64,000 nt of DNA, from assembly GCA_002346545.1 (NCBI GenBank), contig DEAA01000053.1, positions 14,787 through 78,786 of the forward strand. The letters are read 5' to 3'. The DNA is from Acidobacteria bacterium UBA2994. Lineage in GTDB: Bacteria > Acidobacteriota > Vicinamibacteria > Vicinamibacterales > UBA8438. Shown here piece after piece: positions 42,605-51,894 of the stretch. The position numbers and the translations under genes were made by a program. Position 1 is the first letter of the stretch. Each line of letters begins with the position of its first letter. The notes under the pieces are model-generated. The model ran no database searches. It was not told the DNA's origin and worked only from the letters and a program-made list of their open reading frames with translations.

Positions 42605-43492
42605 TCACGGGGTCACTGTAACCGGCAAGTAGGCGTTGGTCCAACAGCACTGGAACTCAAACTCCCGGATCACGTTGAACGCCAGGAACCGCAGCAGATA
42701 CTCACCCGGCTCGGCGAACGTGACCGCGGTTGCCACCTTGGCCCCGCCCTCAGCCGACCAGACGTCGCGTTCGACGCTCGTGGTCCGCTCGGCGAAGGTG
42801 ACCTCGCCGCTCCCCTGGTGCTTGAACCACTTGACGTTGATCGGACGCTCGTCCTCGGCCGCCACGTCGTCCCGGCTGATCCAGGCGTTCAACTCTACCG
42901 GCGTACCCGCCTTAACCTCGACCGCCTCTGCCACGATGCCGCGCGGTCCACGACCCGACGGTCCATCCTCAATCCACCGCACGAGCGGCGATAGCGTGGT
43001 TCGGCCGGGGAAATCCCAGCCGGCCAGCTCGTACGCTGAACTTGTCAGACGCCCTGGCACCGACAGCGTCTGCTCCTTCGACCGGATGGTCCAGACCACG
43101 TCGCGGTCGCCGAAGTCGGCCGGGACGGTCACGGTGAACGCCCCGACGTGACGTCGGTCCCGATCAGGCACCGGCTCGAAACGGGTCGGTTGCATGCCGT
43201 GAAACTCGACCGGCTCGACGAAGTTCTCCGGACCAAGTGGCACTTCGATGACCTCTTCGGTGTTCACGTTGAAGAAGCCGAACGACAGCTCGAACGTGCC
43301 GTCCAGGTTGCGGAACCAGCCCTCGAAGATGGGCACCACCGGCCCGCCGGATGGGCGCAGTAGCTGGACGTCGAACTGCGTCTCACCCGGGTTGGCCACC
43401 CGACGTTCGGAGGCTCGCTGGGCGACGGCGTCGGCAGCGACCAGCAGCGCTACTAGCACGGTCACCACGGCGCCAACGAACCACCGGCACAT
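42605..43492 (-). CDS. Partner protein of the heme/copper protein, copy 2
   Basis: This 295-residue exported protein has a signal peptide (MCRWFVGAVVTVLVALLVAA, cleavage near AVAQR) and a beta-rich mature domain with IFEGWFRNLDGTFELSFGFFN, GPENFVEPVEF, VVWTI and VTFAEPGEYLLRFLAFN. These match the protein at 23805-24806 in order. A late FQCCWTNAY carries two adjacent Cys absent from copy 1. It lies upstream of the heme/copper gene in its operon. I started at ATG 43490-43492; TTG 43523 is in frame but gives a weaker signal sequence. Function is unknown. Confidence 0.7.
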   Translation of the reverse strand: MCRWFVGAVVTVLVALLVAADAVAQRASERRVANPGETQFDVQLLRPSGGPVVPIFEGWFRNLDGTFELSFGFFNVNTEEVIEVPLGPENFVEPVEFHGMQPTRFEPVPDRDRRHVGAFTVTVPADFGDRDVVWTIRSKEQTLSVPGRLTSSAYELAGWDFPGRTTLSPLVRWIEDGPSGRGPRGIVAEAVEVKAGTPVELNAWISRDDVAAEDERPINVKWFKHQGSGEVTFAERTTSVERDVWSAEGGAKVATAVTFAEPGEYLLRFLAFNVIREFEFQCCWTNAYLPVTVTP

Positions 43493-43558
43493 GGCTACAT
43501 TCACGACCTTATTAGTCTCTCTCAATCGAGACGCCCTTGCCAGATCGGAAACCAGCCC

Positions 43559-44860
43559 TCACCGTCGGACGAGTGCCAGGACCCACCAGGCGGTGGCGGC
43601 AAAGATCACGACGAGGAATCCTCCCACGACGAGCCAGACATAGGCTGGCACCAGAGACACACCGGCGGCAGGGGCAACTGAGGCCCCGATGTTGACGACG
43701 CTCCCATATGTCGTAAGCGCCAGCACCGCGAAGGTTCCAGCCATCGACAAGACGGTTGGGCCCGCGCCAGGCAAGGGCGTTCGCCGCGCCCCGATCCGGA
43801 GGGACCAGATCCGGACGCCAACCAGTATTGACAGCGATATAAGCAAACCAGCGACGAACCACAGTAACTTCACGCCGAGACCGGCAAAGTTGCCGAAGTG
43901 CAGCGGGTCCATCGTGTGGCCCAACCGGACCCCCAGCGACAGGTCGCCAGCGTGGCTGGCGCTCACGACCTCTCGCCGTATCGGATCGACGACCACGCGA
44001 TTGGCCGCGTCTCGCACCAGCCAGACGTCGGTCTGCCCCACCAGGGTCAGCAGCGGCCACTCACCCCACCGGACAAAGATGGTCCGCACATCGAGCTGGG
44101 GCACCTGCTGGCGGGCCAGCTCCACCGCACCATCGAGGTCGATCGGCGGCGTAATGTGAGCAGCGTGAACGTTAGGAGATGAAGCCACGACGCTCTCACC
44201 AACCAGGCCGCTATCGATGGCGATCCGTTCGTAGAGATACCAGACGCCGGTCACCGCGAATAGCAGCGAGAACAGGGCCGTCCAGAGCCCGGTCGCACGG
44301 TGCAGCGTGGACCAGAAGGTGCGTGGATTCCGGCTTCGCTGGCGCAAGAGCGCATCCTTCCAGCGCATCCGGTAGAAGAGCAGCGCGCTGACTACCGAAC
44401 CGATAAGGACCAGCCCGAGCGAACCGACCAGATACACCCCGTGTGGCAACGCGCCAGGATAGATGTAGAACTGTTTGTGGAACGACCGGAAGAAGCGGGT
44501 CACAGTGAACTCGCTAATCGTGCCCCGTACCGCCGCCGTGTCCGGATGCACCAGGACGAGTCGACCGCCGCCCGTATCAGACGCAATGGTCGCGGTCGCC
44601 GCCCAGCCCACCGCCTGAGGAGCAGACACCGCCGTCACCAGGGCCTCCGGGTGTGCTGCCTGGATGGCCCGATACCACCGGTTCCACTCAGGGGGCGCGC
44701 CCGTGGCCCCGGAAACGCGGAGGCCGGGGTTGAATAGCCAGTCGATCTCGGCACTCAGCGTCGCGATGGTACCCGACAGGCAGACGATGAACAGCAGCAA
44801 CCCAAGGTTGAGCCCCAGCCAGCTGTGCAGCCGGAAGTGGGAGTGTCTGGAAGCCTGCAT
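43559..44860 (-). CDS. PepSY-associated TM helix protein
   Basis: This 433-residue inner-membrane protein opens with HFRLHSWLGLNLGLLLFIVCLSGTI, a typical PepSY_TM first helix with the HxxxG-like arrangement for heme or metal, then a periplasmic PepSY domain, and about five further helices with His residues in FWSTLHRATGLW and GHTMDPLHFGNF. Members reduce ferric siderophores or pass electrons in iron uptake and in assembly of extracytoplasmic redox systems. It lies 66 bases upstream of the partner-protein gene and is likely co-transcribed. The start at 44858-44860 is divergent from the gene at 44901. A TonB receptor follows on the other strand at 46030, which would fit metal uptake. Confidence 0.82.
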   Translation of the reverse strand: MQASRHSHFRLHSWLGLNLGLLLFIVCLSGTIATLSAEIDWLFNPGLRVSGATGAPPEWNRWYRAIQAAHPEALVTAVSAPQAVGWAATATIASDTGGGRLVLVHPDTAAVRGTISEFTVTRFFRSFHKQFYIYPGALPHGVYLVGSLGLVLIGSVVSALLFYRMRWKDALLRQRSRNPRTFWSTLHRATGLWTALFSLLFAVTGVWYLYERIAIDSGLVGESVVASSPNVHAAHITPPIDLDGAVELARQQVPQLDVRTIFVRWGEWPLLTLVGQTDVWLVRDAANRVVVDPIRREVVSASHAGDLSLGVRLGHTMDPLHFGNFAGLGVKLLWFVAGLLISLSILVGVRIWSLRIGARRTPLPGAGPTVLSMAGTFAVLALTTYGSVVNIGASVAPAAGVSLVPAYVWLVVGGFLVVIFAATAWWVLALVRR

Positions 44861-44900
44861 GTGTGATCAGCATAGAATGCAGTAGCCGAAAGGTCACCAG

Positions 44901-45830
44901 ATGACGAGACCCGTTTGCGGACTGCTTGTCGCGGCACTGCTCTTGCCACTGATCGTACTAGCTCAGCCGACGTCAGCCACCACCCAGTTCCAGACGCCCT
45001 GGGGCGACCCGGACCTCCGGGGGATCTGGGACTACCGCACCATGACGCCGCTCCAGCGCCCGAGTAAGCTGGCGGACAAAGCGGTGTTCACCGAGGAAGA
45101 GGCGGCCGCCTACCAGGAAGCCGAGCTGGAAGGCCGAGCCGACTACGACGCGCTCCCAACAGTACACGCCAAGTTCTGGCTTGACTACGGCACCGAGCTG
45201 ACACCGGATCGGCGGACGTCACTTATCATCGACCCACCCGACGGACGGATTCCGGCCCGCACCGCGAACGCCCAGGCCCGGGCGCGAGTGCGCGCCGAAC
45301 GACGGGAACGGACCCACAGCATCCAGGACCGCAGCATCACCGAGCGCTGCATTCTTGGGTTTAATGCCGGTCCGCCCATGAACCCCGGCGCCTACAACAA
45401 CAACCTCTTGTTCCTCCAGATCCCGGGGATGGTCGTGCTACACAACGAGATGGTCCATGAGGTTCGGGTTGTGCCGCTCGGTGGCCGGGACCACCTCCCG
45501 GACAGCCTTCGGCAGATCCGAGGCGACTCTCGCGGTTACTGGGACGGACCGACTCTCGTGATCGAAACGACTAACTTCACCGACCAGACTAGCTTCCTGG
45601 GGTCGGGCGCCGAACTGCACTTAGTGGAACGGTTCACGCGTGTGGATGAAGGAACCCTGCACTACGAGTACACGGTCACCGATCCGGCCTCGTTCGAGCG
45701 CCCCTGGTCGGCCGCCATGCCGATGACGCGCACCGAAGGACCGCTGTTCGAGTTCGCCTGTCACGAGGGGAACTACGGATTGACGAACATCCTGTCGGCC
45801 GCACGCGCCGAGGAACGCCGCACGCAGTAG
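44901..45830 (+). CDS. Secreted protein of an uncharacterised acidobacterial family
   Basis: This 309-residue protein has a signal peptide (1-21, ending VLAQP) and opens with TPWGDPDLRGIWDYRTMTPLQRP. It ends in GPLFEFACHEGNYGLTNIL. These two blocks are characteristic of a large paralogous family in Acidobacteria and related soil or marine lineages. No function is known. One conserved Cys (SITERC) and the one in FACHEG could form a disulfide. Conserved His and Asn in the CHEGNY block are a possible ligand site. The gene stands alone: divergent from the PepSY gene and 199 bases from the TonB receptor. Confidence 0.75.
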   Translation: MTRPVCGLLVAALLLPLIVLAQPTSATTQFQTPWGDPDLRGIWDYRTMTPLQRPSKLADKAVFTEEEAAAYQEAELEGRADYDALPTVHAKFWLDYGTELTPDRRTSLIIDPPDGRIPARTANAQARARVRAERRERTHSIQDRSITERCILGFNAGPPMNPGAYNNNLLFLQIPGMVVLHNEMVHEVRVVPLGGRDHLPDSLRQIRGDSRGYWDGPTLVIETTNFTDQTSFLGSGAELHLVERFTRVDEGTLHYEYTVTDPASFERPWSAAMPMTRTEGPLFEFACHEGNYGLTNILSAARAEERRTQ

Positions 45831-46029
45831 CGGCCGGTCACGGCCCGCGGAAGAGCCGTGCGGCCACGTCAAGCGACTCGCGACATCCCTTCAGCAACCG
45901 TTCACCCCGACCACATTCGCCGACAAGGTCCGGGAAATGGAGGCTCACGCACCACGAGACACCGCGGGCTGCCGGACTAGCCGCTGACGGGGTGGCCGTT
46001 TCGGTATACAAACTGATGGAGGCTACACC

Positions 46030-48462
46030 GTGTCATCCTCCCTCCCTCGCATCGCCGCAGCACTTTCGCTCGTCTTGATGGCTGTCGGATCAGCCCTGGG
46101 ACAGACGCGGGCCGCCGGTCTGGTACTGGACGGCTTGAACGACCAGCCGCTCGCTGACGCCACAATCGAAGGCGGAGACACCACCACGACGACCGGGCCC
46201 GACGGCCGCTTCGCGCTCGACCTGCGGACGGACACCGCCGAGATACGCGTCAGTGCGGCGGGCTACCTCGATACGGTGGTACAGGTGAGCGATGCCCTGC
46301 TCGAGGTCCGGCTCTTCCCGAGCAACTTCGCGGAAACGGTCGAGGTCGTCTCGGACACCACCCGTGAGGAACAGCGGCCATCATCGACGCCCGTCACTCC
46401 GGAGGAGGTGTTCCGGGCACCCGGCAGCATCGACAACGTGTTCCGGACGCTGCAGACGCTGCCCGGCGTCGTCGCTACCGACGACTTCGGGAGCCGGTTG
46501 GCGGTGCGAGGAGGCACCCCGGATCAGAATCTCACGATGATGGACGGGATCGAGGTGCACAATCCGTTCCGCCTCTTCGGCATCGCCAGCGCGTTCAACC
46601 CGGATACGGTGGAGAACTTCCAGCTCACGGCCGGAGGGTTCGGCGCCGCCTATGGCGATCGACTCTCGTCGCTGTTGATCGTGGACAACCGCCACGGTCG
46701 CCCCGACTTCCAGGGCACGACGGCGACTAGCGTGACCGACGCCAACGTGGTGGTCGAAGGGACGTCCCCGGTGGGTGCCAACGGCACCTGGTTGCTGAGC
46801 GCGAGGCGCACCTATTACGACTTACTGGCCGGCCCGCTGGCCGACCAGGACTTCCCATCGTTCGCCGATGTGCAGTTCCAGACCAGCTGGGAAATGGGGC
46901 CCGGACACCGGCTCACCATCACCGGGCTCAGCAGCATCGAGGACGCCAGCCTCGACTTCGGCGACGAAGGAGACGGCGAACGAGCCACGTTAGGTTCCGA
47001 CGTCACCAACAACTTGGTCTCGGCGCGATTCGACGCGGTGTTGGGCGGGCGCAGTCGAACGTCGACCATCGTCTCCTGGTATGACAACGAGGAGCAGTTC
47101 GACTTCGATGGCCAGATCAGATCTGACGCGCAGCGCTCAAACGCACCCGACGGGGTAGAGGCCGCCTTGCTCTCGAACGTCATCTTCGACCGGACATTCG
47201 GCGTGCGTGACGTCTCCCTCCGGCAAGAGGTCGACGTCCAGCTGTCGTCCCGGCACCTGATTAGCACTGGTCTCGAGCTGCACAGGCTCGAGACCGGCGT
47301 CATCTTCAACATCTCGGGCGACCGGAACCCAAATGAAGCGAACGGCTCGAGCGTCAGAGGAGGCGCCGGACTGCCCAAGGCGCTCGACTCGACGCTCACC
47401 GGCACCCGAGGCGGTCTCTGGCTACAGGACACGTTCACCACGTCGGAGCGCTGGTCGTTCGAACCTGGTCTGAGGCTCGACTGGAGCACCATCAACGGCC
47501 ACACCACGCTGTCGCCACGCCTCGCCAGCAGCGTCGCGCTGGGGCGGGGCGCCCGGCTGCGCGCGGCGTTCGGCCTCTACACGCAGAGCCCCGGCTACGA
47601 GAAGCTCACCCAGTCGGACTACTTCATCGATCTGACCGGAGTCCGCGAACGGGGCCTGGTGCACGAGAAGGCCACCCATGTCGTGGTCGGCATCGAGCAG
47701 CAACTGGGCGAGAACCTCCTCGCGCGAGTGGAGGGCTACTACAAACGATTCAACGACCTCTTGCTGGGCCGGCTCGAAACCGAGTCCGAACGCGCCGCCC
47801 GGCTGGCGGCCTATGACTTTCCGGCCGCGCTCGCCACGTCCGTGCCGACCGACCCGCTGATCTTGAGCACACCGAACAACGACGCCGGCGGAGATGCGTA
47901 CGGTGTCGACGTCTTTCTCCAGCACAGCGACCCGGGTGAGCGGCTGACCGGTTGGATGACCTACGCCTGGGGTCGCGCCACCCGCGAAAGCTACGGACGA
48001 CGGTATGCGTTCGAGTACGACCGCCGGCATGCGTTCAACGCAGTCGGCCGGCTCCGTCTCACGAGTCGATGGGATCTGGCCGCAACCGTCCGGCTGGCGA
48101 GCGGCTTCCCCTACACGCCGGCGCTGGGACTCCGAGTGGCGTCCGACCAGGACGAACGTGGCCGTCTCCTCCCGGCGCGCGACTCGGCCGACAATCTGGT
48201 CTACACGGTCGACTATGGCGGGGTGGACAACCTTAATCGCGGACGACTTCCCCACTACGCCCGCATCGACCTGCGCGCAACCTACCAACGCGGACGCTGG
48301 TCCGCCTACCTCGAGATCATCAACCTGCTTGGGAGAGACAACCCGATCCGGTTCGAGCCGCGCCTGGACCACAACCCCGCTGGAGCGCTGCCGCTCCTGT
48401 CCGAGGTGCCGGCCGAGGGCTTCCCGCGGATACCCACGTTTGGCGTCAGAGTCTCCTTCTAG
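46030..48462 (+). CDS. TonB-dependent receptor with carboxypeptidase regulatory-like domain
   Basis: This 810-residue outer-membrane protein starts at GTG 46030, with GGAGG seven bases upstream. After a signal peptide (1-26) it has a carboxypeptidase-regulatory-like domain (about 27-105; ADATIEGGDTTTTTGPDGRFALDL), the plug domain (DNVFRTLQTLPGVVATDDFGS, LAVRGGTPDQNLTMMDGIEV) and a 22-strand barrel ending in Phe (FGVRVSF), the usual BAM signal. It imports a ligand using TonB energy; the ligand is unknown. No SusD partner follows, so it is not a typical SusCD pair. The next gene converges. Confidence 0.9.
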   Translation: MSSSLPRIAAALSLVLMAVGSALGQTRAAGLVLDGLNDQPLADATIEGGDTTTTTGPDGRFALDLRTDTAEIRVSAAGYLDTVVQVSDALLEVRLFPSNFAETVEVVSDTTREEQRPSSTPVTPEEVFRAPGSIDNVFRTLQTLPGVVATDDFGSRLAVRGGTPDQNLTMMDGIEVHNPFRLFGIASAFNPDTVENFQLTAGGFGAAYGDRLSSLLIVDNRHGRPDFQGTTATSVTDANVVVEGTSPVGANGTWLLSARRTYYDLLAGPLADQDFPSFADVQFQTSWEMGPGHRLTITGLSSIEDASLDFGDEGDGERATLGSDVTNNLVSARFDAVLGGRSRTSTIVSWYDNEEQFDFDGQIRSDAQRSNAPDGVEAALLSNVIFDRTFGVRDVSLRQEVDVQLSSRHLISTGLELHRLETGVIFNISGDRNPNEANGSSVRGGAGLPKALDSTLTGTRGGLWLQDTFTTSERWSFEPGLRLDWSTINGHTTLSPRLASSVALGRGARLRAAFGLYTQSPGYEKLTQSDYFIDLTGVRERGLVHEKATHVVVGIEQQLGENLLARVEGYYKRFNDLLLGRLETESERAARLAAYDFPAALATSVPTDPLILSTPNNDAGGDAYGVDVFLQHSDPGERLTGWMTYAWGRATRESYGRRYAFEYDRRHAFNAVGRLRLTSRWDLAATVRLASGFPYTPALGLRVASDQDERGRLLPARDSADNLVYTVDYGGVDNLNRGRLPHYARIDLRATYQRGRWSAYLEIINLLGRDNPIRFEPRLDHNPAGALPLLSEVPAEGFPRIPTFGVRVSF

Positions 48463-48500
48463 GCCCCTGTGCTCGCCTAGGATCACGTTTGGGGCGGGTG

Positions 48501-48537
48501 TGCCCCGCGGCTCCGTTCACGAAGTCACCGCGGGGCA
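48501..48537. terminator. Hairpin between convergent genes
   Basis: TGCCCCGCGG (48501-48510) pairs perfectly with CCGCGGGGCA (48528-48537), leaving a 17-base loop. It lies just after the TonB receptor stop and just before the lectin-like gene stop, so it could serve both strands. There is no good T tract on either side, so termination efficiency is uncertain. Confidence 0.5.
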
Positions 48538-48543
48538 TTCGAG

Positions 48544-49209
48544 CTAGTTCACCGCGAAGCAGTAGAAGAGGCCCGCACCGCCGGTCCCCTCTAGATTTTC
48601 CTGGCCGCATCCCCGGCTCGGGTGAGACGAGTTCCAGGAACTGTTGTTCCCGCCTTGGGTATCGGAATGGCCCACCTGGGCCGAGCCGTCGCCGTCGCTC
48701 GTCCAGTTGCGGCATGTGCGATCCTCGTCGGCGGCAAAGGCGCGACCGTCCGGCATCGTACCGGTCAGGATGTCGTGCTGATTGGGCGAATCGCCAACGC
48801 CGTTGACCGGATTCCCCTCCTCGGTCAGCGCAATCATCTTGCCGATAGCGTTACCAATTCGCGCCTGATCGAGGGTGTCGCCGTGCAGCCAGCCAAGATC
48901 CTGCGCGATCCGGCGTCGTCCCCCATGCGCATACCAGGGCCCGCTACCGATCCGGTCGCGGGCGTTGACGGCGTTCGGGCCTTGCGTGCTCAGATAGGCG
49001 CGCCAGGTCACGTCGCCGCGCCCGACCGCGGCCGCCAGTGACTGGCAGTGCGCGTCGGCGCCTTCCAGACCACCCAGATTGGCGCCATCACCCAGCCCCT
49101 CACTCGTGACGAAGAACGTCATCGGCTGCGGGTCCTGCTGCGCCCCGACCGGCACGGCCAGCGCGAGCCCCGCCATCATCACCATCGCTCCACAGTATCT
49201 CGATCGCAT
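48544..49209 (-). CDS. Secreted lectin-like (endostatin/DUF1554-type) protein
   Basis: This 221-residue protein has a signal peptide (1-23, ending GAQQD) followed by FFVTSEGLGDGANLGGLEGADAHCQSLAAAVG, then WRAYLSTQGPNAVNARDRIG and a C-terminal TCRNWTSDGDGSAQVGHSD with GCGQENLEGTGGAGLFYCFAVN. The arrangement of WRAYLS, CRNWTS and C-terminal FYCFA follows the C-type-lectin-related fold of endostatin and DUF1554 proteins. At least four Cys could form disulfides. It may bind glycans or attach to other cells; this is inference. It stands alone and converges on the TonB receptor gene. Confidence 0.75.
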   Translation of the reverse strand: MRSRYCGAMVMMAGLALAVPVGAQQDPQPMTFFVTSEGLGDGANLGGLEGADAHCQSLAAAVGRGDVTWRAYLSTQGPNAVNARDRIGSGPWYAHGGRRRIAQDLGWLHGDTLDQARIGNAIGKMIALTEEGNPVNGVGDSPNQHDILTGTMPDGRAFAADEDRTCRNWTSDGDGSAQVGHSDTQGGNNSSWNSSHPSRGCGQENLEGTGGAGLFYCFAVN

Positions 49210-49252
49210 CAGGGTCTCCCTCGATTTAGGTGCTATTCACGGATTCAGTTTC

Positions 49253-50683
49253 TTACAGCAGTCCCACCAGCGGCCCCACCCACACCATTAGCAAGGTGAT
49301 GAGCACCACCCAGCAGACGCTCAGCAGTGCCCCCGGCAGCGCCATGTCGAGCATCCGGTAGTACCCCTTCGTATAGGTCACGAGCGGCACCGCGTCGAGG
49401 GGCAACAAGAAGGCGCAGGACGCGGTGAAAGCCACCGGCAGCGCATAGAGCGCCGGATTCTGGCCGGTACTGAGTGCGAGAATCGCCAAAGGCGGAATCA
49501 GTACCGAGTTGATAACGGGCCCGATCGGGAGCGGTAGGTGCACCACGACCGTAAAAGCGCTTACCAGCGCCACGATGCCCAAAGCGCCCCAGCCTTCCAA
49601 GCCACCAAGAGACCCGTCAACCATCCACTGCGCCAGACCGGTCTCGACCGACGCCGCGCCCAACGCGGTTACTCCCCCCACCATCAACAGCGCTTCCCAA
49701 CCGATGCCCCGCTCGACCTCTTTCCACCCGAAGATGTTCATGCCGGGCAGGAACATGAGGATGGCGCCGCCGAGGCTCACCATCACGACGTCGAGCTGGT
49801 CGATCCAGGTACTGCCGACCCAACACACAATCATCGCGCTCAGAATGATGAGCACGCGCCACTCGGGACCGCTGACTGGCCCCAGCGCCGCCCGCTCGCT
49901 CTCGACGTCACCGACCGCGGTCACCTCGTCCATCTCTGGCGGGTAGAACCACACCAGCAGGCGCACCGAAATCGGGAGCAGCACCACCACCATCGGCACA
50001 CCGATGACCATCCAGTCGAGGAATCGGACCGTGACATCGCCATACTCCTGGATGAAGAAGATCCCCAGGATGTTGATGGAGCTGCCCGCAGGAGTGGCCA
50101 CACCGCCGATGAGCGCCGCGAACGGGATGCCAATCATCACCGCCTTGGCGAAGGACGACTCCCCAACCTTGAGTCCCATCTTGTCGAAGAGGCCGAGCGC
50201 CAGCGCCATGAAGATAGCCGTCGCCGGCACATCCGACATGATGGTCGAGATGAGGCAGGTCCCGACCATGAACACCCGCACGACCTGACGGCTATCAGTG
50301 CCGGCCCGCGCTAGGAGCCAGAGCGAAAACCGCCGGTCGAGGCCGGAGCTGATGAACGCCTGAGCGATAACGAACATCGCCAGGACGAAGAAGAACACCG
50401 GGCTGATGAAGGTGCGGAACGCGGTCGGCAAATCGGCCACCCCGAACACGGGGAGGAGAAGGATGGCCAGGAGCGAGGTGACGCCAACCGGCAGCGCCTC
50501 GGACACCCAGAGAATCAGCACGACAACGAAGATCGCCGCCATGCGCTGCCCGGCCACCGGCAGGGCCTCGGGCGTCGGCAGCAGCAGCAGGAGCCCGGCG
50601 GCGAGCACGGCGGCCACCACCCCACCCTTCGCGGATGCGGACGACGTCGGAGCTGATGCGGCGCTGATGTTCATCGACAGCAT
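49253..50683 (-). CDS. SLC13 (DASS) family anion transporter
   Basis: This 476-residue inner-membrane protein has 11-12 predicted helices. Markers of the divalent-anion:Na+ symporter family are GGVATPAGSSINIL (SNT-like motif in the first half), ILWVSEALPVGVTSLLAILLLPVFG and PLPIGPVINSVLIPP near the second pore loop. Members import dicarboxylates, citrate, or sulfate with sodium. The nearby pathway ends in succinate and acetyl-CoA, so a C4-dicarboxylate is possible. The ATG at 50681-50683 is 23 bases from a divergent gene. Substrate is not determined by sequence. Confidence 0.87.
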   Translation of the reverse strand: MLSMNISAASAPTSSASAKGGVVAAVLAAGLLLLLPTPEALPVAGQRMAAIFVVVLILWVSEALPVGVTSLLAILLLPVFGVADLPTAFRTFISPVFFFVLAMFVIAQAFISSGLDRRFSLWLLARAGTDSRQVVRVFMVGTCLISTIMSDVPATAIFMALALGLFDKMGLKVGESSFAKAVMIGIPFAALIGGVATPAGSSINILGIFFIQEYGDVTVRFLDWMVIGVPMVVVLLPISVRLLVWFYPPEMDEVTAVGDVESERAALGPVSGPEWRVLIILSAMIVCWVGSTWIDQLDVVMVSLGGAILMFLPGMNIFGWKEVERGIGWEALLMVGGVTALGAASVETGLAQWMVDGSLGGLEGWGALGIVALVSAFTVVVHLPLPIGPVINSVLIPPLAILALSTGQNPALYALPVAFTASCAFLLPLDAVPLVTYTKGYYRMLDMALPGALLSVCWVVLITLLMVWVGPLVGLL

Positions 50684-50706
50684 GTAACAATAGCTGGCCT
50701 GCAGCC

Positions 50707-51894
50707 GTGGTCAAGACCAGACACCATTCCTCTTCGCCAGAAAACCATCTAGGCGGCGGCCCGCATCCGCTCGTCTACCCGGTCGATCGCACCTCAGTTC
50801 CCTCCGCGGTCGCCGCGCCACCAGGCGCCGGGCTTGGCGTCAGGGTGTGGGCACGCTCACTGTCGGGTATGCAGAAAGTGGCCCTTATCTCGACCGACGC
50901 CGATCCGTCGATCTGGCGAGTGGCGAGCGACGAGGGCCCCTATCTGAACGGATTCGACGCCGCACCGTGCCCGCTCTCGTTTATGACGGTAGGCCTGGTG
51001 GCCAATGGGCTCGAGGCGATTGTGGCCGAACTCGAGACCGGTGGTCGCGCGGCGCCTGGGCTCGAGTTCACCATCGACAACCGCTACACGATGGAGGGAT
51101 CGACACTCCAGGGCACGATGCGGGGCGGCGCGTTACCGCTTGAGGTCGCCGTACGGACGGAATCGGGCAACGACGACGAGTCGCTTCATCAACTGGTGGC
51201 CGGAGCCCTGCGGCGAACGCCGCTCGGCGCCTTGGTGGGAGGCACGCACAGCTCCCGCTTTCGGCTCTCGGTGAACGGCCAGGCCGTCGCCATCGACGGT
51301 GTCTCCGAGATCGCCGGCACGATTGCGCCTCCTGAGTGGATGGCCACCCAGCCGTCACCCACCGTCGGCACCGAGCCGCTCATCGTCCGCTCGAAGGCGG
51401 TAGTGCCGAAGACCGGGGTGACTGGTGGGGCCGGCACCAGCCTCCGCGAGGAACAGCGGCGAGAGCTACATGTGCGAGGACATGGACGTTTTCGGTCGGA
51501 CGGGCTTGTCGAGGTGACCCAGGAGCTGCACCAGCCGCTGGGCTCGACGTTCCGGTTCCTGGTTGAGGGTCGGCGGCGCGACGGCGCACCGCCGCGCGCG
51601 CCAAGCGGCGCCAGCTACATGGCGGCTGGTGTGGCGTTCTGCTTCATGACCCAGTTGGAACGCTACGCCACCATCGTGAAGGAACCGCTCGATCACTATG
51701 AGGTGATCCAGGACACGAGATTCAGCTGGGGAGCCAACTCCACGGCGGGCTCTGTCAGCCCAGTCGAGACGCACGCCTTTGTCGACACCCCCGCAGGTCC
51801 CGACTTCGCTCGGCAGTGTCTGAGGATGGGCGAGCAAACCTGCTTCCTGCACGCGCTGTATCGAACACCGTTGACGATTCGGCTCACTGACTGA
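50707..51894 (+). CDS. OsmC-like family protein, probably tandem
   Basis: This frame encodes 395 residues of which the last about 340 look like two OsmC-type units. The first has MQKVALISTD, SDEGPYLNGFDAAPCPLSFM and a long helix VGLVANGLEAIVAELE; the second has GVAFCFMTQLERYATI and ARQCLRMGEQTCFLHALYR. OsmC proteins reduce organic hydroperoxides using two Cys or bind metabolites; candidate Cys are in APCPLS and AFCFMT. The start is uncertain: GTG 50707 lies 24 bases from the divergent SLC13 start and lacks a binding site, and the domain seems to start near VRVWARSLSG (about 50845). It overlaps the end of pcaD by 11 bases, convergent. Confidence 0.65.
   Translation: MVKTRHHSSSPENHLGGGPHPLVYPVDRTSVPSAVAAPPGAGLGVRVWARSLSGMQKVALISTDADPSIWRVASDEGPYLNGFDAAPCPLSFMTVGLVANGLEAIVAELETGGRAAPGLEFTIDNRYTMEGSTLQGTMRGGALPLEVAVRTESGNDDESLHQLVAGALRRTPLGALVGGTHSSRFRLSVNGQAVAIDGVSEIAGTIAPPEWMATQPSPTVGTEPLIVRSKAVVPKTGVTGGAGTSLREEQRRELHVRGHGRFRSDGLVEVTQELHQPLGSTFRFLVEGRRRDGAPPRAPSGASYMAAGVAFCFMTQLERYATIVKEPLDHYEVIQDTRFSWGANSTAGSVSPVETHAFVDTPAGPDFARQCLRMGEQTCFLHALYRTPLTIRLTD

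Noticed and set aside
45831..46029. Possible riboswitch or small RNA in the 199-base leader of the TonB receptor gene
   Set aside because: Some short GC-rich complementary stretches exist near the start but no conserved riboswitch motif was recognisable.
47422..48486. Open frame of 354 codons on the minus strand
   Set aside because: It is antisense to the TonB receptor barrel and has shadow composition.
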